Shown here: piece by piece, positions 16,877-26,127 of the stretch
Layout: each line of letters opens with the position of its first letter
Position numbering within the stretch: the stretch's first letter is position 1
Assembly (NCBI GenBank): GCA_963814315.1
Contig: CAWFCG010000001.1
Coordinates: 372,001 to 436,000, forward strand
Reading direction: 5' to 3'
Length of the DNA: 64,000 bases
From: JAFMJV01 sp963814315
Lineage (GTDB): Bacteria > Chloroflexota > Limnocylindria > Limnocylindrales > CSP1-4
Position numbers and translations under genes: made by a program
Notes under the pieces: model-generated
Databases searched by the model: none
Told to the model about the DNA's origin: nothing
The model's input: the letters and a program-made list of their open reading frames with translations, nothing else

Positions 16877-17770
16877 TCGGGAGCGACCTCCTGGGCTGCC
16901 GCTTCTTCGGCGTCGGTGACACGCTTGGGCGGTGTGAACTCGCCCTGCTGCAGCACCAGCACATATTCGAGGTGATCCAGATCGGCATCCGGCTGGATGA
17001 GCGCCGTCTTGACCACATCGCCGGGCTCCTCGATGACATCGACCACACGGCCGATGGGGATGCCCTTGGGGTAGACCGAGCGGAAGCGCTTCCCCAGTCT
17101 GGCGCCAAGGGTGACGATGCGGTCATTGATGGAGACCTGGTCGGTCCGCGGGATCTCCTCCATCGCCAACGGCGCCGAGAGCCGACCGACCACGTTGCCG
17201 GTGGCGTCGGTGCGATTGTCACGCCCGGCCACCAGCGAGGTGGTGTCGTTGATGAGCGTGACCTCGGCCCAACCCTCGCCGGCATCGGTCACGCGCCCGG
17301 CCAGCGCGCCACCCTCGGAGATCGACCGGTGCACCGTCGAGGACCCCCGCTTCGGTACCCCGGTCGATGGTGATGATGCGCTCGAACTGCGACGCATAAC
17401 GGCTGCTGACCGCGGCAGCGATGGCGCTGAACTGCAGGTCCGACTTGGTCTTGAGCAGCTTGCTCAGACGCTCGTTCTCGGCGTTCACAGCATCGAGCGT
17501 GGCCAGCTGGTCCTCTAGCATGTCCACGGCCGTGCGCAGATCCTGGTTCTCGCGTCGCAGCACGTCCACCTCGCCAAAGGCCCCCAACACCGAGGTCACC
17601 GAGCGGGTGCCGTTCGAGAGCGTGTCCTGCACGGGGGCGATGGCGAACTTGACACCGTTGCGCAGCTCGTCCACGGGGGCACTGCCGCTGACCACCAGCA
17701 TCACCACGCACAGACCCACCAGGACGATGAACTCGACGAGGCGGCGGCGTGCGTGGCGGTCGTGCAACAT
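16873..17770 (-). CDS. mreC: Rod shape-determining protein MreC, split by a one-base frameshift
   Basis: MreC links MreB filaments to cell-wall synthases. The N-terminal part (from 17770) has a membrane helix (LVEFIVLVGLCVVMLVVSG) and the coiled coil RRENQDLRTAVDMLEDQLA. Frame one ends in DRGTEAGVLDGAPV; the C-terminal beta domain continues in another frame from SEGGALAGRVTDAGEGWAEV to 16873. One extra base at about 17321-17326 explains the split and gives GAPVISEGG when removed. The gene starts 7 bases after mreB. Either a sequence error or a broken gene; since MreC is usually needed for rod shape I favour error. Confidence 0.8.
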
Positions 17771-17777
17771 GACCGGC

Positions 17778-18836
<1,059 letters not shown>

Positions 18837-19108
18837 TCGAGCCGGGCGGCAACCTCCATCGGTGGCCGGGAGCGACCACGAGCATGCTGGCACCGACGGT
18901 CGTCCACACCCGCACGGCAGGGGGTGGCGTACCAGTCCAGAGCGGGCCACGGCGACCCGAGTGGGAGCCCTCCTCGGCTCCGTGCTCCAGTGTCGGAGAG
19001 TATACGCGGGCCATCACGGATCCCGACTGCCGGATGGTTCGAAGGGATGGGGCCCCAAAGCCCGTCCGTGGCGACCTCGCAGCGTCTCAGTCGCGCCCAT
19101 GGCCCGCG
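18837..19108. other. Intergenic region between radC stop and mreB start
   Basis: These 272 bases probably hold the mreB promoter on the minus strand. I saw no convincing paired -35/-10 elements, no terminator and no conserved small frame. Confidence 0.3.
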
Positions 19109-19825
19109 TCAGCTGCGCTCGAAGGCGACTCCCCGGTCACGCAGGCTGACCCACGACCCGTGGCCGATGACCAGGTGGTCGAGAACGGCGATGTCAAGCA
19201 GCCGCCCCGCAGCCACAGCTTCAGCGGTCATGTGCAGGTCGTCCGGGCTGGGCGTGGGGTCGCCGGAGGGATGGTTGTGGACCAGGATGAGCCGCGCCGC
19301 ATGGAGCCGGACGGCATCACGGAAAAGCTCGCCGATGCGCACCAGCGCGGCCGAGACGTTGCCCCGGTAGATGGTGGGCATGGCCAGCACGCCGTTGCGC
19401 GTGTCCAGCAGTACCACCCGCAGTTCCTCGCGCTGCAGGTGGCCCAGGTCCGCGGTCAGGCGCTCGGCCAGGTCGCGCGGGCCACGGATGGTCCAGCGAC
19501 CGGCAGGCCAGTCGATGACAGCGCGGCGCCCGAGCTCGAAAGCTGCTGTCAGCTGTGCGGCCCGTGCCGGACCCACGCCGGGCACTCGCTCCAGCTCCCG
19601 CGTCGTGGCCATCGCCAGTCCCGACAGCCCATCGCAACGAACCAGCGCCTCTTCAGCCATGCTGGCGGCTGAGGACTGTCGGGAGCCCGAGGTCCATAGC
19701 AGGCCGATGAGCTCAGCCGATGAGAGACCCTGGGCGCCACTTGCCACCAGTCGCTCACGGGGGCGCTCGGCCACCGGCAGCTCCCGCACCGATCGTCGGG
19801 CTGGTCCCTGGGACGTGCTGGTCAT
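19109..19825 (-). CDS. radC: RadC family JAB1/MPN-domain protein
   Basis: This 238-residue protein has an N-terminal helix-hairpin-helix region (the SSAELIGLLWTSGSR and VPGVGPARAAQL segments) and a C-terminal JAMM metalloprotease-like domain with the zinc motif HNHPSGDPTPSPDD. RadC-type proteins were linked to DNA repair, but the E. coli case was withdrawn and the role remains unclear. It starts at ATG 19825 and lies upstream of mreB on the same strand, a neighbourhood common in many bacteria. Confidence 0.92.
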   Translation of the reverse strand: MTSTSQGPARRSVRELPVAERPRERLVASGAQGLSSAELIGLLWTSGSRQSSAASMAEEALVRCDGLSGLAMATTRELERVPGVGPARAAQLTAAFELGRRAVIDWPAGRWTIRGPRDLAERLTADLGHLQREELRVVLLDTRNGVLAMPTIYRGNVSAALVRIGELFRDAVRLHAARLILVHNHPSGDPTPSPDDLHMTAEAVAAGRLLDIAVLDHLVIGHGSWVSLRDRGVAFERS

Positions 19826-20102
19826 GCCGCTCCTCCGTTGGCGAGCCTGTGGTCGAAGGTGCACCAGCGACGCGCTGGTGGCCAATCGATGAGCCGTTGG
19901 CCGGTCGTCCGGCTCGTGGCGAGCCGGACATGTGTTGGCGCCTCCGGGTCCGAACGACGGAGCCCGCCAATTCCCCCGCCGTCCGGTCCCGAAGGCACTG
20001 CGTAGCCTAGGGATGGGCCCTTCACGCAGGCATGGTCAGCGCTTGCCGACTGCTTGCGAGAGCAGTGGACAGGGCCAAGATCGGCGCGACAACGCCGAGG
20101 AT

Positions 20103-21242
20103 CTATGTGGCGATGCCGGCAGCGAGATAGGCGAGTAGCAACAGCAGCGAGTTGTAGGTGACGTGGGCGGCGATGGCGGCCACGATGCCGTAACGCAGGA
20201 AAAGCCAACCCAGGACGAAGCCCAGGGGCAGGATCACTGCTGTCTGCAGCAATGCTTGCGACAGGCCTTCGGTAAAGCTGTCCGTGCTGATGTTCACGAT
20301 ATGGATTAGCGCGAAGAACAACGCGCTGCGAACCAATGCGGCGCGTTCGCCGAGGTCTCGCAACCAGGCGGTCAGCGCGAAGCCGCGGAAGAAGAGCTCC
20401 TCACCGACGGGGATGATCAGTGCGGCGCTCAACGCCACCATGAGGGCCGAGGCTGACGAGTCGGCCTCTGGCAACACATCCGGCGCTCCCACCCCAAGCA
20501 AACTGCCCAGCAGGCCGCCCAGGAAGAGCAGCCCAAAGGTCACCGGCAGCATCACCGCCACAGCGATACCGATGGCACGCATGATGCCGCCGCCTGCGGA
20601 CTGCCAGGTCGGCCAACCCATCTGCCGCCATGTCAACGAATCGGTGCGGACGACCAGCAGATACACCACGCCGGCATAGCCGATCGCTTGCAGTGAACCG
20701 ATGAGCAGGAAGCCCAACGCGTCCTCTGGGTCGATGAGACTGCTCACCGAGACGAGGAACCCCACCAGTGCCATAGCGAAGAAGTAGCTGCCGAAGACGA
20801 GCAGCGGTGTCGGCCCACGGTAAGCCGCGGCATCTCGGTCTCGCCGCTCCAGGACCTGGTAGCCACAAGCCGTGGCGAGGCCCAGCGTCAACAGGATGGT
20901 GCCGATCGAGAGCAGCACGATGGCGGCATCACGCGAGCTGGCCATGGCGCCGATGAAGAACAGGCCAAGACCGACCACGGAGATGACCCAGGCGGCCAGG
21001 TACAGGCCGGGGGCACGCCGACCTTCGAGCGTGAAGATGCCGGCATCGCCGGCATCTCCGGTGTCACTCACGCCTTCGGTGTCGCCCGCCTGGGGCACAT
21101 CGGGCGCCTCGGGCACATCCGATGGTGCGAGCGTCGCGTGCGGCGATCCGTATCGCGGGCCTGGTGTGGGCGCAAGTCCGGCAGGTTCGGGTGCGGGGCC
21201 GTCAGGTCCAGGGGCAGTCCCGCCAGGTCCGGCGCTGGTCAA
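20103..21242 (-). CDS. CPBP family intramembrane metalloprotease
   Basis: This protein has about eight membrane helices and the three CPBP/Abi active-site motifs: EELFFRGFAL (EExxxR), FFALIHIVN (FxxxH) and AHVTYNSLL (HxxxN). It may cleave or process membrane substrates, as shown for CAAX prenyl endopeptidase homologues. The N-terminal 75 residues are rich in Pro, Gly, Ala and Asp and precede the first helix. The start is uncertain: TTG 21242 gives the longest frame; GTG codons lie further in. The gene follows the zinc-ribbon membrane protein by about 15 bases. Confidence 0.8.
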   Translation of the reverse strand: MTSAGPGGTAPGPDGPAPEPAGLAPTPGPRYGSPHATLAPSDVPEAPDVPQAGDTEGVSDTGDAGDAGIFTLEGRRAPGLYLAAWVISVVGLGLFFIGAMASSRDAAIVLLSIGTILLTLGLATACGYQVLERRDRDAAAYRGPTPLLVFGSYFFAMALVGFLVSVSSLIDPEDALGFLLIGSLQAIGYAGVVYLLVVRTDSLTWRQMGWPTWQSAGGGIMRAIGIAVAVMLPVTFGLLFLGGLLGSLLGVGAPDVLPEADSSASALMVALSAALIIPVGEELFFRGFALTAWLRDLGERAALVRSALFFALIHIVNISTDSFTEGLSQALLQTAVILPLGFVLGWLFLRYGIVAAIAAHVTYNSLLLLLAYLAAGIAT

Positions 21243-21257
21243 GGGGTCGCGGTCGCG

Positions 21258-22094
21258 CTAGATCCCGGTCGTGGGCTTGGTTTGACCGGGGGCCGATGCG
21301 GGCGTGGATGAAGAGGCGCTCGAGCTGCGCGGCGCCGGTGCCTGTGCCTGTGCCGGTCCACCTGCGGGCTGGCCGAGCGGCTGCGGGTTCTGCTGTGGCT
21401 GATTGACCTTGGCACCCTCGGCGGCGTTGCTGGTGGCGGACTGCGGAAGAGGGCGGGCTGGCGTCGGTGGCGGTGGTGCGGGCAGACGCATCGGTGGCTG
21501 CTGCTGTTGCGGCTGCTGCTGTTGCGGCTGCTGCTGGGGCTGAGGCGGCTGCTGCGGTCGAGGCGCCGGCCGAGCGGAGGGCATGAACGCCGTCGTCCCT
21601 GCCGCCTCCGCCCGCTCGAAGTCCTTGCCACACCAGGCGCACAACGTCCAGTCGAGCTCGATCAGGTGCTCGCAATTGGGACAGACGCGACGCAGGCGAT
21701 TGCGACAGCTGGGGCAGATGATCCACTCCTCGTGGACAGGTCGCGAGCAGTTGGCGCACTGCGCGTGGGACGCGACCTCGGCCAGCATGGCCTCCTCCGC
21801 AAGCGCCCGCTCATTGACCTCGCCGATAGTCTCCTTGGGCCGCACGATGCGATACACCAACAACCCGAAGAGGAAGAAGATCGGCGTGAAGATGATGATC
21901 GAGAGCGCCGCGATGTACGGCGTGATGGCGCTCGACGAGCGCAAACGCATGTCGCGGTAGGCCCAATATGCGCTGGCGAGCCAGATGAGCACGATGTACG
22001 CCACGATGACGTAGATGACGGCCTGGAAGACATCGCTTGCGAGGATGTCAGCGATCTGCTTGTCGAGATCCTGCAGGCCAAGTGATTCGAGCAT
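21258..22094 (-). CDS. Membrane protein with double zinc ribbon and Gln/Pro-rich tail
   Basis: Two membrane helices (AVIYVIVAYIVLIWLASAYW and about residues 62-86) are followed by a double zinc ribbon built from four CxxC pairs: CANC, CPSC, CPNC and CAWC (about residues 118-160). The C-terminal 100 residues are almost entirely Gln, Pro and Ala, with short polyglutamine runs encoded by CAG/CAA repeats at 21500-21555. A membrane-bound adaptor or sensor is possible; no enzyme motif is visible. It is the first gene of a pair with the CPBP protease. Confidence 0.75.
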   Translation of the reverse strand: MLESLGLQDLDKQIADILASDVFQAVIYVIVAYIVLIWLASAYWAYRDMRLRSSSAITPYIAALSIIIFTPIFFLFGLLVYRIVRPKETIGEVNERALAEEAMLAEVASHAQCANCSRPVHEEWIICPSCRNRLRRVCPNCEHLIELDWTLCAWCGKDFERAEAAGTTAFMPSARPAPRPQQPPQPQQQPQQQQPQQQQPPMRLPAPPPPTPARPLPQSATSNAAEGAKVNQPQQNPQPLGQPAGGPAQAQAPAPRSSSASSSTPASAPGQTKPTTGI

Positions 22095-22180
22095 GCGTGG
22101 AAGGCCTCAGCACTTCGGGAAGTCGGACGGCGCCCCTCGCCGTCCACGGCGGGGCCGAGTGTAGCAGCGAACCCGAGTGT

Positions 22181-22564
22181 CTAGCCGTGGAGCCCTGGAG
22201 CTCCGGCCACATCGATGGCTCGACGGAAGGCTCGCATCACCTCAGCCACCAGCTCGTTGTCACGCATGGTCGACTTGCGCACGGGGTCCCAGCAGACGGC
22301 CGTGAGGACCATCAGCGGCCGCAGCCAGGGCTCGGTCTCGTCCTCTGCTTGCGCCATGCGCATGCGGATGAGCTGGCGACCATCCTCCTGGGCCAGCAGG
22401 CCCATCAGTGCGTTGGCGAGTGTAGGCCCGATGACCTGTAGCGGCGGCGATGGCGGCGGGCCGCTTGCCGGCGCCACGGTACGCGACTCGAGGACGCCCT
22501 GATCGTCCTCGACCCACAAGGTGAAGACCCACCAGTCGTCATCCATCACCGAGGGCTTGGTCAT
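22181..22564 (-). CDS. Hypothetical protein
   Basis: This 127-residue soluble protein begins MTKPSVMDDDWWVFTLWVED at ATG 22564. It ends in a helical stretch around RDNELVAEVMRAFRRAID. I do not recognise a family and see no cysteines or nucleotide-binding motifs that would define a function. The longer frame upstream to 22669 is Arg/Pro-rich and unlikely to be translated. It lies downstream of guaA on the same strand, separated by 217 bases with tandem repeats. Confidence 0.6.
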   Translation of the reverse strand: MTKPSVMDDDWWVFTLWVEDDQGVLESRTVAPASGPPPSPPLQVIGPTLANALMGLLAQEDGRQLIRMRMAQAEDETEPWLRPLMVLTAVCWDPVRKSTMRDNELVAEVMRAFRRAIDVAGAPGLHG

Positions 22565-22696
22565 GCCCAGGCGGACGCGAGGACCGAGGGTTCCGCCAGG
22601 TCCACGCAGACGAAGGGGCGCGGCGCGGGCGAACGAGGGTCCCGGCGATGGTGTGCGCCCCGCGGTCATCGGACGTCTCGGCCGTTTCGGTCGACC

Positions 22697-22772
22697 CAGT
22701 CGGCTGGGTCGGCTCGGTGGGCTCGGTCGGCCATGTGGGTCCGGTCGGCCATGTGGGTCCGGTCGGCCCTGT
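22697..22772. repeat. 18-bp tandem repeats between guaA and the hypothetical gene
   Basis: Two exact copies of an 18-base unit (CGGTCGGCCATGTGGGTC) occupy 22724-22759, followed by a partial copy and flanked on the left by diverged copies. The unit length is a multiple of three, so reading frames through the array look like Gly-Pro-Thr or Gly-Arg repeats. Neither frame looks like a real protein. Confidence 0.75.
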
Positions 22773-22781
22773 CAACAGCGG

Positions 22782-24617
22782 TCATTCCCACTCGATGGTG
22801 GCCGGGGGCTTGCTGCTGATGTCGTAGACCACGCGGTTGACGCCCGGGACTTCGTTGACGATGCGCGAGCTGATCTTGCCCAGCACGTGGTAGGGCAGCT
22901 TGGCCCAGTCAGCCGTCATGCCGTCTTCGCTGGTGACGGCGCGGATGGCCACCACATTGGCATAGGTCCGACCGTCGCCCATGACGCCGACGCTACGGAC
23001 GGGCGTGAGGATAGCGAACGACTGCCACACGTTGCGGTACAGGCCGGCTGCCTTGATCTCGTCGATGACGATCCAGTCGGCCTCGCGGAGCGTGTCCAGC
23101 CGCTCACGCGTGACCTCGCCGATGATGCGAATCGCGAGACCCGGTCCGGGGAATGGTTGGCGCATGACCATCTGCTCGGGCAGCTCAAGGGCCAGGCCGA
23201 CCTTGCGGACCTCATCCTTGAAGAGGTAGCGCAGCGGCTCGATGAGCTGGAAGCGCAGGTCGGACGGCAGACCGCCCACGTTGTGGTGGGTCTTGATCTT
23301 CTGCGCCGCTTTGGTCTCCGGTGCGGTCGATTCGATGACGTCGGGATAGAGCGTGCCCTGGGTCAGGAAGTCGATGCGCCCCAATTTGGCCGCCTCTTCC
23401 TCGAAGACACGGATGAACTCGTCGCCGATGATGCGGCGCTTCTGCTCCGGATCCTCGACGCCGGCCAGGCGGGCAAGGAAGCGCTCGCGTGCGTCCACCA
23501 TCACCAGCTTCATGCCCAGGTTGGCCTCGAACGTGTCACGCAGCAGCTCCGATTCGCGCTTGCGCATGAGGCCGTGATCGACGTAGATGCAGGTGAGGCG
23601 GTCACCCACCGCGAGGTGGACCAAGGCGGCCGCGACCGAGGAGTCGACGCCGCCCGACAGCGCGCAGATGACCTTGCCATCGGAGCCGGTGGCGGCGGCG
23701 TGCTTGTCGACACGCTCGCGGATGCGCTCCACGGTGGACTCGATGAAGTTGGCGCTGGTCCAGTTCGATTCGGCCCCCGCGATGCCGTGGACGAAGTTGG
23801 CCAGGACATCTTTGCCGCGTGGCGTGTGCACGACCTCGGGATGGAACTGGATGCCGTAGAGCCTGCGGGCGGGGTCGGCCAGTCCAGCGTAGGGCGTTGA
23901 ATCAGTCTGGGCGGTGGCCTCGAAGCCGCTCGGCAGTCGCGTGATCGAATCGCCGTGGCTCATCCACACCGGTTGCTCCGAGCCCAATCCCGTGAGGAGC
24001 GCATCGTCAGTGGCGGTGATGGCGATAGACGCCGGGCCGTACTCGCGGTGGTCGCTGGGTAGGACGTCGCCGCCCAGCTCCAGCGCCATCAGCTGCGCGC
24101 CATAGCAGATGCCCAGCACGGGGATGCGACCGGACCAGATGGCCGGATCGGGACGAGGAGCACCTTCGTCATAGACGGACATCGGGCCACCGCTCAGGAT
24201 CACGCCCTTGACTTCTCGACGTTCCAGCTCCGCCAGCGGCGTGTCGAACGGGAGCAGCTCCGCGTAGACATCCAGCTCGCGCACACGCCGGGCTATGAGC
24301 TGCGCGAACTGGCTACCGAAGTCGAGCACAACGACGCTGTCAGGCGGCTCGGGCGGGCGGCTGATGGTGGGACGGTCATCCTCCGGCGCGCGCTGGGGTG
24401 CGGGGGCGTCGAGCGCGACCTCCAGATAGGCCTCGACCTCGGCGTCGTCGGAGGTGAGGACACGGTGGCCCGCGTTCGCCTCCTCACCGTGAACGGTCTT
24501 GCCGCGCTCCTTCTTCCGCCCTGCCGGGCTCGCCTCAAGCTCACCTGCCTCGGGCACCGCACCGCCTTCGGTCACAGCACCGCCTTCGGGCAGGTTCTCG
24601 TCAGCCGCGTCTGTCAT
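22782..24617 (-). CDS. guaA: GMP synthase (glutamine-hydrolysing)
   Basis: This enzyme converts XMP to GMP using glutamine and ATP. The class I glutaminase domain has the nucleophile in GICYGAQLMAL and the His/Glu pair in FHPEV. The PP-loop ATPase motif is ALSGGVDSSVAA, and the C-terminal XMP-binding and dimerisation domain ends VYDISSKPPATIEWE, the normal end. About 95 residues precede the first conserved strand (VVVLDFGSQFAQLI), far longer than usual and including a repeat GGAVTEGGAVPEAG. ATG 24617 overlaps the stop of a small XRE-type gene (ATGA), which supports this unusually early start. Confidence 0.93.
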   Translation of the reverse strand: MTDAADENLPEGGAVTEGGAVPEAGELEASPAGRKKERGKTVHGEEANAGHRVLTSDDAEVEAYLEVALDAPAPQRAPEDDRPTISRPPEPPDSVVVLDFGSQFAQLIARRVRELDVYAELLPFDTPLAELERREVKGVILSGGPMSVYDEGAPRPDPAIWSGRIPVLGICYGAQLMALELGGDVLPSDHREYGPASIAITATDDALLTGLGSEQPVWMSHGDSITRLPSGFEATAQTDSTPYAGLADPARRLYGIQFHPEVVHTPRGKDVLANFVHGIAGAESNWTSANFIESTVERIRERVDKHAAATGSDGKVICALSGGVDSSVAAALVHLAVGDRLTCIYVDHGLMRKRESELLRDTFEANLGMKLVMVDARERFLARLAGVEDPEQKRRIIGDEFIRVFEEEAAKLGRIDFLTQGTLYPDVIESTAPETKAAQKIKTHHNVGGLPSDLRFQLIEPLRYLFKDEVRKVGLALELPEQMVMRQPFPGPGLAIRIIGEVTRERLDTLREADWIVIDEIKAAGLYRNVWQSFAILTPVRSVGVMGDGRTYANVVAIRAVTSEDGMTADWAKLPYHVLGKISSRIVNEVPGVNRVVYDISSKPPATIEWE

Positions 24618-24880
24618 GCACACCCCTCGCTACTTGCCTGCCGTCCTATCGCTGACCCGAGTCTATCGGAGCCACGCGAGCGCCGGACTCGCGCCAGCCG
24701 GCCAGCCTCCACGGCGTTGATCGATGCGGGCGAGATGCGAGCGCGGAGTGCCAGCTCGCGTGTGGTCATGGCGCGACGGCGTCGCTCATCACGGACCGCC
24801 GCACCGATGCTGGTGGCCAAGCGGTTGACGAGTGCGGACGCTGCCGGAGCTGGCGGCCTGGTTGGGCGTCTGGGGGACAT
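24614..24880 (-). CDS. Small XRE-type helix-turn-helix protein overlapping guaA
   Basis: This 88-residue frame from ATG 24880 has a recognisable HTH: LATSIGAAVRDERRRRAMTT, then RELALRARISPASINAVEAG. The recognition helix is intact, but the usual fourth and fifth helices (roughly ...LARIARALG) are replaced by an Arg/Ser-rich tail, so it is a shortened XRE domain. Its stop codon overlaps the guaA start by 4 bases. It may autoregulate guaA, or be a decayed regulator remnant. An in-frame extension reaches 24988. Confidence 0.55.
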   Translation of the reverse strand: MSPRRPTRPPAPAASALVNRLATSIGAAVRDERRRRAMTTRELALRARISPASINAVEAGRLARVRRSRGSDRLGSAIGRQASSEGCA

Positions 24881-24966
24881 CGTCCGCGTATCGAAGCAGC
24901 GGCCCCTTATCGGCGGCGTAGTTGCTGATGGCCTCGAGATCGTTTGTGAACGACCACGACCCAGAT

Positions 24967-26094
24967 TCAGCCGCGGTGTCGCCCCCAAATCTCAACCAAG
25001 CGGTCGTGCGGAAGCCGGTGCGCGATGTGGCCGTCCTGACCGCTCATCGTCTCGGCCGCCACGAGTGCGTTGAGGATGGCCTCTTCGGTCGACTCGATGG
25101 CCGCCCAGAAGAGCGGACTGATCCAGGTGTCGTCAAGCACACGCACGTCACGAGCAAAGGGCCGGTCGGTCGCCTCGTCGGCTGCGACCAGAGCACGATT
25201 GCCGGTGGCGAAGGCGATGAACAGGTCGCCGCTGGAATGCTCCCCGGCCCCGCCTGTTCGAGCCACGCCCAGGCCGGCGCGTTGCGCCAATCGCTCGCAC
25301 TGGTGAGGCAGCAGCGGCGCGTCGGTGGCCAGCACGACGATGATGGACCCCGAACCGGGGTCGGCCGGACCAGAGCCATCCAGGCGATCCGAAGGCACTT
25401 CACCGAAACCTATCTCTCGCCCCACTGGGACGCCATCGATGGCCAGTCGTTCTCGCCGACCGTAATTGGCCTGCACCAATGCACCCACGGTGAAGCCGCC
25501 CTCCGCATCAGGCAGGCGCCGCGATGCGGTGCCGATGCCACCCTTGAAGTGGTGGCAGATCATGCCGGTTCCGCCGCCCACGTTGCCCTCAGCCACCGGC
25601 CCCCCGACGGCGTCGGCAAGCGCAGCGTCCAGGTGTTCGGCCCGGACGTGCTGGCCGTTGATGTCATTGAGCCAGCCGTCCCAGGTCTCGCCGACCACCG
25701 GCAGGGACCAGGCTGACGCGCCATGTGCCGCGCTCCGGGTCGCGGCAGCCACGATGGCGTCACGCACCACACCGACCGAATGCGTGTTGGTGATGCCGAT
25801 CGGGCCTGCCAGCAAGCCCGCCTCGCGGATCCACTCCAGGCCGGTGAGCTCGCCATTGCCATTGAGCCGATGCGCCCCCGCATAGACGGCCTCGGCGAAG
25901 GGGTCGCCATCGATGGGCACCACCACGGTGACACCGGTGCGGACCGGCCCCTGCCCGACCACTCGCGGCCCAGCCTCACCCGAGATGAGCGTGGCGTGCC
26001 CAACGCGAACGCCGGCCACGTCGGTGATGGCGTTGAGCGGTCCGGGTGCCATCAGGCCGATGGAGATGCCAAGATCGCGAGCGCGGCTGGTCAT
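24967..26094 (-). CDS. P1 family peptidase (DmpA/BapA-type aminopeptidase)
   Basis: This 375-residue Ntn-type hydrolase is related to DmpA L-aminopeptidase/D-esterase and beta-peptidyl aminopeptidases. The family phrases ITDVAGVRVGHATLI at the N-terminus and GNVGGGTGMICHHFKGGIG in the middle are present, and autocleavage would occur before the conserved Ser/Gly in the GSIIVVLATDAPLLPHQ segment. It probably releases N-terminal residues from small peptides. It lies 33 bases after the BNR-repeat gene on the same strand. Confidence 0.88.
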   Translation of the reverse strand: MTSRARDLGISIGLMAPGPLNAITDVAGVRVGHATLISGEAGPRVVGQGPVRTGVTVVVPIDGDPFAEAVYAGAHRLNGNGELTGLEWIREAGLLAGPIGITNTHSVGVVRDAIVAAATRSAAHGASAWSLPVVGETWDGWLNDINGQHVRAEHLDAALADAVGGPVAEGNVGGGTGMICHHFKGGIGTASRRLPDAEGGFTVGALVQANYGRRERLAIDGVPVGREIGFGEVPSDRLDGSGPADPGSGSIIVVLATDAPLLPHQCERLAQRAGLGVARTGGAGEHSSGDLFIAFATGNRALVAADEATDRPFARDVRVLDDTWISPLFWAAIESTEEAILNALVAAETMSGQDGHIAHRLPHDRLVEIWGRHRG

Positions 26095-26127
26095 CGAACC
26101 CGGCTGGTCATCGAACCCGGCGCACCG

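Noticed and set aside
17315..17330. Programmed ribosomal frameshift in mreC
   Set aside because: No slippery heptamer or stimulatory structure is seen at the joint; an indel is simpler.
22539..22775. Minus-strand frame reading Gly-Pro-Thr repeats, collagen-like
   Set aside because: It comes only from the 18-bp array and does not continue into a structured protein.
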